From Chinchilla lanigera (lineage: Eukaryota > Chordata > Mammalia > Rodentia > Chinchillidae), in contig NW_004955473.1 of assembly GCF_000276665.1 (NCBI RefSeq), positions 4,771,357-4,835,356 on the forward strand: DNA of 64,000 nucleotides. Reading direction: 5' to 3'. The number at the start of each line of letters is the position of its first letter. The stretch's first letter is position 1. A program made the position numbers and the translations under genes. The notes under the pieces were generated by a model that ran no database searches, was not told the DNA's origin, and saw nothing but the letters and a program-made list of their open reading frames with translations. Of the stretch, positions 10,503 to 22,260 are shown piece after piece.

Positions 10503-10653
10503 GTTTTTGTCTTTTTGAGGCAGGGTCTCACTATGCAGTTCAGGCTGGTCTTGAGCTCACTTTGTAGCTGAGGCTGGTCTCGAACTCGCTACGATCCTCC
10601 TGCCGCAGCCTCCCAACTGCCAGGATTACAGGCATGCGCCACCATGCCCGGGC
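10503..10653 (-). repeat. B1-like SINE, both central modules
   Basis: tctttttgaggcagggtctc to accatgcccgggc. Confidence 0.85.
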
Positions 10654-10700
10654 TTTACGTGAAGTTTTGTGGACTTATTCTCTTTTTAAAATATCACTTG

Positions 10701-10852
10701 TAGCTGGGCATGGTGGTGCACGCCTGTAATCTCACCACTTGGGAGGCTAAGGCAGGATGATCACCATGGATTTGAGGCCAGCCTGGGCTACAAAGCGAGT
10801 TCAAGGCAAGCCTGAACTGCATAGTGCAACCCTGTTTCAAAAAGACAAAAAT
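10701..10852 (+). repeat. B1-like SINE
   Basis: agctgggcatggtggtgcac, both central modules. Confidence 0.85.
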
Positions 10853-10965
10853 AATAAATAAAAATAAAATATCATTTGTGTTGTTAAATTTTGTGGATTC
10901 ACCCTTTCATATATGATTTACAAGGAAAAATGTTTTTCTGGATTTTAAATTTGGAAATGAGTCAG

Positions 10966-11092
10966 ATGATGTGGTCCATGCCTATAATTCCAGTACTTGG
11001 GAGGCTGAGGCAGGTGGATCTCCATGAGTTCTAGGCTAGCCTGGGCTACATAGCGAGTTCAAAATCAGCATGTACTACATAGTGAGACCCAA
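10966..11092 (+). repeat. B1-like SINE
   Basis: gatgtggtccatgcctataa, truncated end. Confidence 0.75.
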
Positions 11093-11115
11093 ACAAACAA
11101 AAAACTTGAAAATGT

Positions 11116-11180
11116 ACCCGGCGTAATGGTGTACACCTGTAATCCCGCCACTGTGTGAGGCTGAGGCAGGAGAATGGGTG
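11116..11180 (+). repeat. B1-like SINE, 5' part
   Basis: acccggcgtaatggtgtaca; stops after gaggcaggagaat. Confidence 0.7.
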
Positions 11181-11227
11181 TTGTTGCCTAGACTAGGATA
11201 TTTAGCAATTTATCCAGGCTCTGTCAT

Positions 11228-11264
11228 AAATGAATGAATGAATGAATGAATGAATGAATGAACA
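11228..11264 (+). repeat. (AATG)n microsatellite
   Basis: About nine uninterrupted AATG units. Confidence 0.9.
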
Positions 11265-11272
11265 ACAAATAA

Positions 11273-11310
11273 GGGCCGGGGATGTAGCTTGGTGTAAAGA
11301 CCCCCTTTTC
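11273..11310 (+). repeat. ID-like SINE, 5' piece
   Basis: gggccggggatgtagctt, interrupted by the next ID. Confidence 0.65.
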
Positions 11311-11425
11311 GGGACTGGGGATTTAGTTCAGCGGCAAAGCGCCTGCCTGGCAAAAGCAAGGTTCTGAGTTCTTACTCTCGGTACGGGGCGGTGGGGGGGG
11401 GGCGGGGGCGACCAAAAAAAAAAAA
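11311..11425 (+). repeat. ID-like SINE with G-rich linker
   Basis: Ends ctcggta, then a G-rich run and an A-tail; inserted in another ID (aagacc repeats either side). Confidence 0.8.
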
Positions 11426-11729
11426 AGACCTCCTTTTCATTAGTTGAAGGGGGTTGTGAGTAGCAATGCCTTGTATCGAGATAGCTAGACTCTTGAAAAT
11501 GCCCTCAATCTGTGAAGGAATTATTCAGTGACGTTACGTACCCTTCCACTGTTTTCACTCCGTTTTGTATCATTACAAACAAACTTGTGTACTTTATATT
11601 GCATTCAACCAAACATGGTCCCGTTAATGTGGTTTTTTTTTTTTTACATGTGTTGTAACTGGCATTCGAATGACAAAATAAGGAATAATAACTGCAAGCA
11701 AAACCATAAATTTAAAACAAACCTGATGA

Positions 11730-11814
11730 GGGGCTGGGGATTTAGCTCAGCGGCACAGCACTCACCCGGCAAGTGCAAGGTCGTGAGTTCGATCTCTGGT
11801 CCGAAAAAAAAAAA
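11730..11814 (+). repeat. ID-like SINE
   Basis: Flanks acctgatga and acttgatga. Confidence 0.9.
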
Positions 11815-11999
11815 CTTGATGAAATTAACCAATTACTTAAATAACTTGACTCATATTCCATATACATCTAATAAAAAGCGAGAGGTTTATCAAACAAGAT
11901 TTAAAAAAAAAGCCTGGTGCCTTTAGACCTTACACATAGGATTCTATATTCACGTTTCCATGTGGTCGGATGCAATATGAAAGACAGACAGGTTCCCCG

Positions 12000-12920
12000 G
12001 TGGGATTGGAATCCCAGTTTGTCCCTCCCCCTGGCCCCACAGTCTTGGCGCGCGGCCCGAGCCCGGCGCTGTTGCCTTCGAGCGAGTGTAAGGCGGCGCA
12101 CATGTTTGCAACTGCTACCGGGAGTTCGTTAGAAGAGTTACCCGGATGTGCAGGGGCGGAGCCTGCGTCTACCCATGAGGCAGCGCGCGTGGCTAAATAC
12201 TCTTCGCTGAGAGAAGCGCTCATTGCGCGCTGGAAGTCTCCGTGGCCGCCGTACTTCGGCGGTCACCTAGTATTTTCGCGCTCCTCCCTTTTCTTTCTCC
12301 TTCTCCTCGGAGCCCGTGAGGCCGAACTGCTCAGCTCTCGGTAAGCGGCCCCCGCCCCGCGCGTGCCGCGAGGATACAGGCAGCGGCTCTCGCCCGGCCG
12401 TGAGGGCGACCGTGGCCGCCCTCAGAGGGTCTTGATGCCTGCGCCGGTCGCCGGGATCCTGTGAGGGGCGGGGGAGGGGAATGGGCTCGGCGGCGAGGCA
12501 GCGGGTGGACCACCATCTTGCGTCGGCTGTGGAGGGGGAGGGGGCTCGGAAAGGTAGCTCCTTGGCGGCGAAGTTCGGCCGCCGGGGCAGCTACGTCCAG
12601 GGCCTGGGCCGCGCGCCGCCGCTACCGTTACCCCCGCCGCCACCCTCACAGCCGACGCCTCCGTCCCCGCCTCCTCGTCGTCCTTGTCTCCCGAGGCCTG
12701 TGACTCTGTCCCCAGGTTAGTTGGGGCTTTTCCATCGAAAGCAGACTCGCTTCGGCCTTTCGTGCGTTCGGTGCCGGTGTTCGACGGAGACCCGCCCACC
12801 CCCGGGGCGTGAGGGTGAGGGCTGGGAACTTTGAGGCGCGCGGGCTCCCGCGGCCCCTCGGCGCTTTCTGCCCACGCTCCCCCTCCCCCCACCCGGGTTC
12901 CCAGTAATTCCGTGTTCACA
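12000..12920 (+). promoter_or_regulatory. ZNF280C: CpG-island promoter of ZNF280C
   Basis: The most GC- and CpG-rich stretch of the window, in otherwise AT-rich repeat DNA, immediately upstream of and across the non-coding first exon. Visible sites include a GC box (ggggcgga near 12153-12160), a second GC box near 12464-12478, an ETS-like CCGGATGT near 12142, and a YY1-like CCATCTTG near 12514 just inside intron 1. There is no TATA box near the likely start, which fits a dispersed housekeeping promoter. The exact transcription start cannot be fixed from sequence alone. Long open frames on both strands here are a by-product of high GC content. Confidence 0.85.
12220..12340 (+). other. ZNF280C: ZNF280C exon 1, non-coding 5' UTR
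   Basis: Placed by its donor: CTCTCG followed by GTAAGC at 12341. The 5' edge is approximate. The next usable acceptor leading to a start codon in the correct frame is at 23382/23383, which matches a family layout with an untranslated first exon. A weaker alternative donor (CCCAG then GTTAGT) lies near 12715 and would give a longer first exon. Confidence 0.6.
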
Positions 12921-13671
12921 CTCTTTTTCTCTTGCCAGCGGGACTGCGCTTCTGTGTCAGAGAAATCGTGCTCCGTCCCGTTATTGTCTCGCCTAGTATG
13001 GGAGCCCTGAGGAGAAACGTGGAATAGATGCGCGATTTTCTAACCGTGAGCTGTGCCGGTTTTTCTTAAGGGGATGGGGAAAAATGACCTCCTTCAAGGT
13101 TTTCGTCAGGAAACTTGCTCTAAAGATGGAAGGACAACTCTCCGCTTACCTCAAGTTTTAATGCTTTTTTTTAAAGTACAAATGTAAGAACAGTGTCAAG
13201 TGAGCCAGTTTCTACAGGCACGGGAGACCTTCATCGAAGGGATTCTCTTTGTTTGAAAGAATTTTGTTTTTAAATCTGTGAAAATAAATTTATCGCTGTA
13301 TTGTTTTCTGTTTAGGACAACGAGTTTTAGTGTCTTTTGGTGCCATTAAACCTAAATTTCAAGCCTTCGAGTTGAGTTTTAAACTATGAGAGTCCCATTA
13401 GCATTTGTGAGGCGTCCTTTAGGGGTTACAATGCAAACTCAAACTGTCTCCTTAAGCAAAAACTTCACTAAGCCTATGAAGACACTGGCTTACCTATAAA
13501 ATTAGGTTGGATCTGTGTACTTTTGGTGCTTTAATATCAGTACAAATTCCAGTATAATTTTGCCTTGCATTTGTTCATTACGTTGACGTTCCCCCTGTGA
13601 GGTGGCCAGTAGGATGGTGATAGAACTGTTTTGAAAGTGAGGAAACAGCTTCACAGAGAGGACTACTGACT

Positions 13672-13765
13672 CAAGTGGTTGGGTTGGGTTTTTTGGGTTT
13701 TTTTTTTTTGTATTGGTTTTCTGGGTTTTTTTTTTTGTTTGTTTGTTTTGTTTGTTTGTTTTCTT
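13672..13765 (+). repeat. T-rich / (GTTT)n low complexity
   Basis: ttgggt and gtttgttt repeats upstream of an old B1. Confidence 0.85.
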
Positions 13766-13789
13766 TGTAGTGATAGAACCCTACACTCC

Positions 13790-13905
13790 TTCCCCTCCTT
13801 TGAGACAGAGTCTTGCTCAGTTACCCAGGCTGGGCTTAGACTTGTGGTCCTCCTACCTCAGCTTCCAAAGTGTTGGGATTACAGCTAGGCATCACAGTAC
13901 CCAGT
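13790..13905 (-). repeat. Old B1-like SINE
   Basis: gagacagagtcttgctcagt to agctaggcatcaca. Confidence 0.7.
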
Positions 13906-14299
13906 TTATGCCCTACTTTTTATGAAACTGTTGTGGTGGAGGTCAGTAAGCAAGGAGTCTGACCTAAATTTTTTGAAGAGATTCTCCTTTCTTTTTGAAA
14001 TATTTTTTCAACTTTTTAGTATTTAAATATTTCTGAGCACGTCGAAAAGTTGAAAACCTGTTGAAAAATTCTGATGTTGAAGATCAAATCTCAATTTTCC
14101 TTTCCAACTTACTTTTTGCAGTTCTATTTTCTAGTCTAGTCTGTTTTTTTGAGTCTAGCATTTTACTAATCACCATTGTCTTTTTCAATAGGGAGGAGGA
14201 GAGCAAAGGGAGGGGGGAGGTATACTGTATAGATATATATCGTTCTCTCCCACTTGTTCCCCTTTTTCAGGAGGACATTTAGAACAGAAACACCATTTT

Positions 14300-14383
14300 T
14301 TGTTTTTTTCCCAGTGCTGAGGATGGAACAGGGCCAGGCACATGCTAGGCAGTGCTCTGTCACTGAGCGACACTCCAGCCCAC
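14300..14383 (-). repeat. Old ID-like SINE
   Basis: cactgagcgacactccagcc. Confidence 0.65.
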
Positions 14384-14397
14384 TAAAAATTTTTTTG

Positions 14398-14497
14398 TGG
14401 GGCTGGGGATTTAGCTCAGTGGCAAAGCACCTGCCTCGCAAGCACAAGGTCGTGAGTTCGATTCCCGGTACCGGAGAAAAACCAAAAAAAAAAAAAA
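14398..14497 (+). repeat. ID-like SINE
   Basis: Near-consensus, with aaattttttt at both ends. Confidence 0.9.
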
Positions 14498-14577
14498 ATT
14501 TTTTTTTGCTGTTATTCTAATTAGGCAGGAGAAGTCCTAAATGCAATAGGAATTTTGGTGAATAGAAAATAATCTAG

Positions 14578-14672
14578 GAGCCGGGGACATAGTTCAGCAG
14601 CACAGCACCTACCTGGCATGTATGAGGTCTTGAGTTCGTAAGTTCAATTCCTGGTACCCCACCAAAAAAATT
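14578..14672 (+). repeat. ID-like SINE
   Basis: Carries a duplicated gagttcgtaagttc B-box. Confidence 0.85.
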
Positions 14673-14688
14673 TATTTATATATATATA

Positions 14689-14846
14689 TAGCTGGGCGTG
14701 ATGCACACGCCTGTAATCCCAACACTAGGGAAGCTGAGGCAAGTGGATTGCCTCAAGTTGGAGGCCAGCCTGGGCTACATACTGAGTTCAGGGCCAGCCT
14801 GAACTAAACAGCAAGAGCCTGTCTCAAAAAAAAAAAAGAAAGAAAA
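14689..14846 (+). repeat. B1-like SINE
   Basis: agctgggcgtgatgcacacg, both central modules. Confidence 0.85.
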
Positions 14847-14989
14847 TAATCTAACAAATTTACAATTTGGGAAAAAAAAAATCTATGCAATCTCTCTGTC
14901 TCTCCATTGAATCCAGGTCCTTCCCTCTGAGCTACATCCGTTTTTTTTTGTGTGTGTGATTCTGGAGATCAAATCCAAAACCTTTATTT

Positions 14990-15255
14990 GTTTATTGAGA
15001 CGTGGTTTCACTGTGTAGCTCAGTCTGGCCTTGAACTCACTATGTAGCACAATTTGGCCTTGAGCTCATGGTGATCCTTCTGTCTCAGCCTCCCAAGTGC
15101 TGGGATTGCAAGTGTATACCACCATGCCTGGCCTTAGCCCTTTTTTGTATATTTTGAGGCAATTTCTAAATTCTCCAGGCTGGGCTCAAACTTGATACTC
15201 CTGTCTCAGCCTCCCAGAGTGCTGGGATTATAGGCTTTTCCCATCATGCCTGGTT
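14990..15255 (-). repeat. Two B1-like SINEs in tandem
   Basis: 14990-15133 and 15150-15255, the second older. Confidence 0.75.
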
Positions 15256-15571
15256 TATAGTTTCTAAAAATGGTAGAATATTGGAAATTTATACAGAAAA
15301 TATTTTGTTATTTAAAAATCACTTCCCAAAGACCAGAAATATTTATCACACATATTCACTAATTAGATATAGAACTGAAAATATTCAGAGGAGGACTTTT
15401 AGAAATACTTGATTTTCAGTCAGGTTATTTTAACCCTTCAGAGGTTGTGGCTTATCTGAGGGATAGACTTACATATTCTAAGGGTAACACCTGATCCAAA
15501 ACCTCAGGGTAAATAATAATTCAAGAAAATTTGATTTGCTCAGTAATTTAAGGGAAAATGTATACCTAGAC

Positions 15572-15675
15572 TTTTTTTTTGTTTGTTTGTTTTTTCTCCG
15601 GTACCGGGAACTGAACTCACGACCTTGCGCTTGCCAGGCAGGCGCTTTTGCCACTGAGCTAAATCCCCAGCCCCT
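15572..15675 (-). repeat. ID-like SINE
   Basis: Perfect 13-bp flanks tacctagactttt. Confidence 0.92.
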
Positions 15676-15971
15676 TACCTAGACTTTTGAAATTCATTCT
15701 CTGCACAGTGATTTTCTTTGAACACATATTTCTGTTTATCTGCTGTAAATCAGGAAAAACAGTCATCACTAGGTACCAACTGGGTTGAATAGCCCCGTTT
15801 TATTTCTTACCTTTTGAAGTTTTTTTTTTTTAAATTATTTACTAAGAATAAAGGAATAGTGGAAACTCTATTTATAAGAGTTTATATACAGTATACTTCA
15901 TACTTAGAAAAATAAAAATTCATTTTAGAACCTTAGAGAATCTAGTTGTCTCTTAATAAGACATACTAAAG

Positions 15972-16050
15972 GAGCCAGTGTTATATAGCTCAGCAGCACG
16001 ATGTGTGCCTGGCAAGCACAAGGTGCTGAGTTCGATTAGCAGTACTTAAA
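15972..16050 (+). repeat. ID-like SINE
   Basis: tatatagctcagcagcacga; divergent. Confidence 0.75.
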
Positions 16051-16284
16051 AAAGACAGATACTAAAAACATTTAATGCAAAAATATAAACCAGTGCCACA
16101 CTTAGTAGGTTTTTGTTTTAGAAGAATTATTTTCATTAAAAGTATGTATTTAATGTCTAATACACTTTTATTTTAGAATTTTATTTTCTTTTTACTACTT
16201 GTACTCATGGCTTGTGGTATGATTTCAGGTAAAGAAGTTAAGCAAAATACTCAAACATACTGTAGAAGAATTTCTGGCACTTTT

Positions 16285-16440
16285 CAATAGTGCCACAAGC
16301 AAGATATTACTGTTTTCACTTTACAGATAAACTAAGACTCCAAGAGGTTGATTAAGCTTCTTCTATAGGTTTGGCAGCCAGAAGAGGTAAACCCAAAATT
16401 TCCATATTTTCTGCCTGTATTTTCAGTGTTTCCACCATGA
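16285..16440 (+). repeat. MIR-like SINE
   Basis: tttcactttacagataaact followed by aagactccaagaggttgatt and a Cys-rich-like pyrimidine end. Confidence 0.55.
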
Positions 16441-16567
16441 CACTTGACATTTTTTCTGGTAGATAATTTTTACCCCTATAAAGTATGTGTTAATAATAAG
16501 TATGTATTTCTTTGGGTTACTTTAGCAATTAAGGATCATAGAATCTCATACAAAGATTATATTTGCA

Positions 16568-16712
16568 GGTTTTTTTGAGACAAGATCTTGCTGTGCAGTT
16601 CAGGCTGGCCTTGAGCTGACTTTGTAGCCCAGGTTGGCCTCAAACTCGGAATGATCCTCCTGCCTCAGCCTCCCACATGCTGGGATTGCAGGCATGCGCC
16701 AACACACCTGGC
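16568..16712 (-). repeat. B1-like SINE
   Basis: gagacaagatcttgctgtgc to caacacacctgg. Confidence 0.85.
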
Positions 16713-16839
16713 TCATGCAAAGATTATATAAGATGTTTACTATATAGACTAGCTTTGGAAGTCCACAATTATGCAATTAGTCTTTCCCCCAAGCTATATA
16801 TCTTACATATGAATATGCAGTGATAAAAGTATATTTTTG

Positions 16840-17015
16840 TTGAGTGCAGTAGCAGGACATACTTACAATCTCAGTGACTCCATAGGCTGAACCCAGAGTT
16901 CAAGACCAGTCTGGATAATAGAGCGAATCCCTGTGTCAAAATAAAAAAATAAAACGTGCCAGATATGTAGTTTAGTGGTAGACCACCACTGGGTTAGACC
17001 CCCCAGTACCACCAA
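16840..17015 (+). repeat. Degraded B1 plus ID (B4-like)
   Basis: gagcgaatccctgtgtcaaa, then gtagtttagtggtagacc. Confidence 0.5.
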
Positions 17016-17363
17016 AAGGAAAAAAGTGTATTTCTAGAGACAGTTTTTAGCCAGAATATAAGATAAAACTGTTTTGCAGAAAGTATATTTTTATTATAGT
17101 GCAACATGCCAAAAATGAATACAAAATGTTTTAAAATATAGGAAACTTCACCATGTATTATGCTAATGAATTTTGAATCCTGTGGTAAATTACCCATTTT
17201 CTTCATATAGGTGTAGTATAAAAACAGATAAAAACTGAAAACCTAAATTAAGAAAATAGTAAAGTCATTAAAGAAATATCTTCTCAAAATGCAACTGTAC
17301 GTCATTTATTTAGGCTTTCAAAAATAATTTGCACAATGCAAACGCTTTTGAACAAACAAAGAT

Positions 17364-17543
17364 GGTGCTGGACGTGGTGGTGCACGCTTGTAATTCCAGC
17401 ACTTGGGAGGCTGAGGCAGGAGGATCGTTGTGAGTTCGAGACCAGCCTGGGCTACAAAGTGAACTCAAGGCCAGCCTGAAACTGCGTAGTGAGACCCTGT
17501 CTCAAAAAGACAAAAAAAAACAAAAACAAAAACAAAAAAAAAG
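17364..17543 (+). repeat. B1-like SINE, near-consensus
   Basis: Both central modules and a (CAAAAA)n tail; flanks share aaagatggtg. Confidence 0.92.
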
Positions 17544-17658
17544 ATGGTGGTCATATATTTTCTTCCTGAATTAAATGTGATTTGTTCCCCAAAACCTGGT
17601 GGGGAGTTTAAATTTCTTAGTTAGCAGTGAAACTGCCTGAAGGAACCAAGATAAAAAC

Positions 17659-17842
17659 CAGTGATGGCAACCTTTTAGAGACAAATGCGTAAACTGCAAG
17701 CCCAAGCCCACTTACTTAGCACAAAGTGCCAACACTGCAATTAAACCTGAATTGTGAAGTTTTAGTTTAGAGAAAACAATTCATACATTAACATCTTTTG
17801 TCTTAAAAACAAATAAGCACAGGTGCCATAGGTTTGCTATTG
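17659..17842. mobile_element. hAT-like MITE
   Basis: Starts cagtgatggcaacctttt and ends gccataggtttgctattg, inverted ends typical of hAT elements, with flanks ataaaaac and ttataaac as a decayed 8-bp duplication. Interior includes cacaaagtgccaacactgca. Confidence 0.65.
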
Positions 17843-18182
17843 TTATAAACCATTGTGTCTTGGATTTGTGTACTGTGCCAGTTAATTCCTCTTTAACATT
17901 TTCCTAGACATACCCATACTTAAAATGTTTAAAATATTCTCAGTGTGCTTAACACAACCATAAAATAATAAACAAGTGAAACTACAAAACCAGTGGCATT
18001 TGAGCCAACTTTAATGTGTCGAATGAATAATGGATTTTGCTAAAACAAAATCACTACCAACTTCTAGAGATTTTCACACCTGCAATTCTTACCTTTTATT
18101 GAAATTATGTGGTCAGCCTTATTTGTGAAATGCTAATCCCAGAGTATGCTTATGTTAGATTTTTTAAAAGATAGCAAAACAA

Positions 18183-18307
18183 ACCAGGCTTGGTGGTGCA
18201 CACCTGTAATCCCAGCACTTGGGAGACTAGGACAGGAGAATCACTGTGAGTTCGAGGCCAGCCTGGACTGCATGGTGAAACCCTGTCTCAAAAAGACGAA
18301 GAAAAAA
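18183..18307 (+). repeat. B1-like SINE, single module
   Basis: ccaggcttggtggtgcacac to ctcaaaaagacg. Confidence 0.85.
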
Positions 18308-18724
18308 AAATACTGGAATATCATTATGAGCTGTCTTGTACCATCTAGATTATCTCTATTTTCCCAGAGGTCTGTTAACCATGGTTTGAAAAATGTTGGG
18401 ATAATCCAATGGTGACTGTTTTTTAATAAAGTGCTGGAAGCCTAGCTTGGAGTAGATTAAACCAAAAATGAACCATTATTTCTTCTCTGAACATTTTAGT
18501 GTATAGTTTGCCTCAAGTATGATTAGCTTCAGGTGTTTAAATGGTGTCATTAGGACTTCATCTTCCTGAACTATCTCTTCTCTTTTTCTGCCCCAGAATC
18601 TTAGAGTATTGCTCTTCTGTTTGTTGGCTTTTCATCGGTGCTCTTTCTTCACAGGGTGACTGCATCACTAACAGGCTTATATACTACCAGCTTATTTTCT
18701 TACTAGCTTTATTTTTATTTTTTA

Positions 18725-18925
18725 TTTTGCAGCACTAGAGATTCAACCTAAGGGCTCTCCTGCGCTACGCAAGTGCTCTAACACTGAGCTAGCTCACAAT
18801 CCCTTATTTGTTCATTTACTTGTTTATATTTTAAGACAGGGTCTTGCCAAGTTGCCAGGGCTGGGTCCTCATTCAGCCTCCCAAGTAGCTAAGGTCATAG
18901 ACATGTGCCACATGGCACAAAGCTC
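18725..18925 (-). repeat. B4-like SINE
   Basis: ID half (cactgagctagctcac) joined to B1 half (agacagggtcttgcc). Confidence 0.65.
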
Positions 18926-18929
18926 AATA

Positions 18930-19575
18930 TTTCCATTTAAAGTGTACAGTTCAGTTGTTTTAGTATATTCAGAGTTGTATGACCATCACCACAACCAATT
19001 TTTGAACATTTTCATCACCCTAGAAAGAAGCTTTGTGCCCAATGGCAACCACTGCCCATGTCCCCCAACCCAGCCCTTCTCAACCACTACTTTCTGTCTA
19101 TGGATTTGCTATTTGTGCACATTTTATATAAGTGAAATCATATAGTATGTGATCTGTTTGCCTTCTTCAATTTGTATAATATCCTCAAGGTCCATATGTA
19201 TAACATGTATCAGTGTTTCTTTTCCTTTTATTGCTAAATAATATATGGGTATATCACATTTTGTTACCCATTTATCAATTGATAGTTGTTTGAATGTTTT
19301 TCCCTTTTTGGTGGTCATTAATACTGATATAAACATTTGTGTACAGACTTTTATTTATGTATGTTTCTAATGTCTCTCTAGGAATGAAATTGCTGGGTCA
19401 GATGATAACTCTAATGTTTAACTCTGTAAGGAGCTAAAGTGTTGTCCATAGTGGCTGTACCATTTTACCTTCCCACTAGCAGTGTATGAGGGGTCTAGTT
19501 TCATTATATGCTAGTTAACACTATTCTCTGCCTTTCAATTTTAGCCATCCTGGTTGGTACTAAGTGATAGCCCTT
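18930..19575 (-). mobile_element. Old L1 3' end, antisense
   Basis: Runs from a 3' UTR-type start (aaagtgtacagttcagttgt) to ORF2 end sequence such as aatgaaattgctgggtcaga and tggctgtaccattttacctt. Looks like an L1MB/MC-age copy. Confidence 0.75.
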
Positions 19576-19624
19576 AAATTAAAAAAGTATTTTAAGTTAA
19601 TTCATAATTTTAAGAAGCTTTTTT

Positions 19625-19773
19625 TTGTCTTTTTGAGACAGGGTCTCACTATGTATTTCAGGCTGGCCTTGAGCTCACTTTGTAACCCAGGCTGGTCTCG
19701 AACTCGCAACAATCCTCCTGCCTCAGCCTCCTGAGTGCTGGCATTACAGGCTTGTGCCACCATGCCCGGCTTA
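19625..19773 (-). repeat. B1-like SINE
   Basis: Both modules; flanks share taagaagctttttt. Confidence 0.88.
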
Positions 19774-19838
19774 AGAAGCTTTTTGTAGAATAAACTTTTA
19801 AAAGATGATTAAATTTTGCATGTATAAAAGTTGAAGCA

Positions 19839-20052
19839 AGCCATGTGTGGTGGCACATGCCTGTAATCCCAAAACTTGGGAGGCTGAGGCAGGAGGTTCA
19901 CCATAAGTTCAAGGTTAGCCTGAACTACATAGCAAGACCCTGTCTCAAAAGAAATCACAGCAGAAAAGGCTGGGAATATAGCTTAGCCAGGTAGATCACT
20001 TACCTAGTAGGTGCAAGGCCCTAGGTTCAATCCACACCACCACCAAAAAAAA
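19839..20052 (+). repeat. B1 plus degraded ID
   Basis: B1 19839-19955, then ggctgggaatatagcttagc. Confidence 0.7.
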
Positions 20053-20484
20053 AAATGGTTTTCACACGGACGTGAAAAGTTACTGTGTTGTATTCAAGCC
20101 ATGTGTCATTTGGAATTCATATTTCTGCATAAAAACTGCATTAACATGGACATATTATCTTTTCCTGAATCAGTAGCTGAAGTGGAAAGTTCTTTCCTCC
20201 TTCATTTTCACAGTAACTCTTAGCTGCAAAGCCAGGAGACCATCTGGAGTTGCTATTATCAGAGCTTTAGTATCCCTACTGAGTATCTTTGCTAGATATT
20301 CCATTTTTGTCTGATAGCCAGTTTAATCCCCTATACCATTTCTTGCCACCAAATCTCTGAATTGCTAACTTGAGGGGGTTTCATGGTAATAGTTTTAGAG
20401 GGCTCTAGTCCTCCCAAGGAGATCCGTGAAGATTTATATTATTAAACTAAAACTATATAGGGTCATGATCCTTGAGGCTAGTGT

Positions 20485-20632
20485 TGTAGCAACACTATCC
20501 ATTGTAGTAGCCACTAGTGACTTGTGGCTTTTGAGCACTTGAAATGTGGGTAGAGTGACTGAAGAACTAAATTTTAAATTTTAATTATTTTAAATTTCAG
20601 TAACCACATATGGCTAGTTGGATAACACAGCT
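20485..20632 (+). mobile_element. MER5-type hAT fragment
   Basis: Contains tagtagccactagtgacttg, gagcacttgaaatgtggg and ccacatatggctagttgg. Confidence 0.7.
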
Positions 20633-20852
20633 TTACACTGAAGTTTTGGTTCATATGTTTATGAATATACGAATTGAAGCTCCTTGATTGCTGCTGTGGA
20701 CCTGAAGACATATCTGTAATGATCGGTATTAGATAGGACTTGTTTACAGACTATTTACACATTTAGAACTCACTTTAGGGTGTTTGGCCAATAGATACTT
20801 TATACAATATCTTATGTGATATAAAAGTGTTACATTGATCTCATGGACCGTA

Positions 20853-21585
20853 CAGTGATCCCTCACCTATCGTGGGAGTTATGTGCCAGTGACCCCCCAC
20901 AATAGGTGAAAAATCATGAAGTAGCAGTGTTATATTTATTTTATTATTTATATATTTTAAGACTTTATAAACTCTTCCCACACTCCTATAAACCTTTCCT
21001 GCACTCTTATAAACACTTCATATACTCTTAAACACTTTCTATACTCTTAAACCTAGGTAATTTTAACAGTGTGTAAAATTCTATATGGGTACTCGATGTG
21101 AAGTGGACAAGGAGAGATGCTGAATGTATGGGCACATTGCAGGAGAACAAACAGACCAGTGCAGTGGTCACTGAGCCAATTAGTGCCCAGGATACAGAAC
21201 ACAGTGCTGTAGTTGGTCACCTTCCATTCCATCAGCCAGTAGTGTACCATGTACAGTCTCACATTGGCAAACGTGTGCAAGTGGTAGTGGCATACTGCAT
21301 TTCCATTGTGTACAGTGTGGTATTCATCTGCTGATGAAATACTGTATTTTATTTCAATTTCATATTCTTTTAATGTTTGAATTAACATTTTAAATATTTT
21401 TTATATTTTAAATTTTTAGGCAAAAATAATTAAAATCATAAATATTATATAAATACCTATATACCTCAGAATTCTGTAATATTCTGAAAACTTCACGATA
21501 CAGAATTAGGTGTATATATATTTTTTAAAACCCACAATACAGTGAAGCTGCAGTAAGTGAACCATGATATAGTGAGAGACGACTC
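20853..21585. mobile_element. Tigger-like DNA transposon
   Basis: Left end cagtgatccctcacctatcg, right end gatatagtgagagacgactc, imperfect inverted repeats flanked by TA. No transposase frame is retained. A pogo/Tc1-mariner derivative. Confidence 0.7.
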
Positions 21586-21621
21586 TACAGTTGTGTCTCA
21601 TAAACATGTTTTTTTGTATGT

Positions 21622-21800
21622 TAGGGCAGTACTGGGGATTGAACCCAGGCCCTTCACACTGGGCCACTTCCCCAGCCCTTTATATTTTGAGACAGGGTTT
21701 TGACAAGTCTCTAATTTGCACAGGTTAGGCCCAAACTTGAAGTCCTACCTCAGCTTCCCAGAGTGCTAGAATTACACACATGTGCCATCACACCTAGTTT
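21622..21800 (-). repeat. B4-like SINE
   Basis: cagtactggggattgaaccc, then gagacagggttttgac. Confidence 0.7.
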
Positions 21801-21811
21801 ATTTTATATTC

Positions 21812-21910
21812 TTTTTTTTTTTTGGCTTTTCTCTGGTACCGGGAACCGAACTCACGACCTTGTGCTTGCCAGGCAGGCGCTTTTTGCTGCTGAGCTAAAT
21901 CCCTAGCCCC
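21812..21910 (-). repeat. ID-like SINE
   Basis: Flanks tattttatattctt and tattttatagtctt. Confidence 0.9.
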
Positions 21911-22075
21911 TATTTTATAGTCTTGATAGCCGTAGGTACTTAATGTTAAGCAGGAATTATCATATTTATCTACTTGATATATGCATTACCTTACTTCTTG
22001 TTTAGGGACAAAGCACTATTAAAGCAGTTGAGTTGAAGATATTTGTAAATAGATCTTAGAACTAGAGAAATTTGG

Positions 22076-22243
22076 GCTGGGCATGGTGGTGCATGCCTGT
22101 AATCTCAGCACTCAGGAATATTGTTGTGAGTTCGAGACCAAAGTGAGCTCAAGGCCAAAGTGAGCTCAAGGCCAAAGTGAGCTCAAGGCCAACCTGAACT
22201 GCATAGCAATACCCTGTCTCAAAAAGACCAAAAAAAAAGAAAA
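22076..22243 (+). repeat. B1-like SINE with internal triplication
   Basis: A 17-bp unit, aaagtgagctcaaggcc, is present three times in a row (22140-22190). Confidence 0.85.
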
Positions 22244-22260
22244 AAGAGGGAGAGAAATTT

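Noticed and set aside
12331..12919. Open frames of 60-165 codons in the CpG island
   Set aside because: GC-rich sequence has few stops. The frames overlap on both strands, are Pro/Arg/Gly rich and have no exon support.
21053..21388. 111-codon minus-strand frame
   Set aside because: It lies within the Tigger-like element, and its sequence does not resemble a transposase or other protein.
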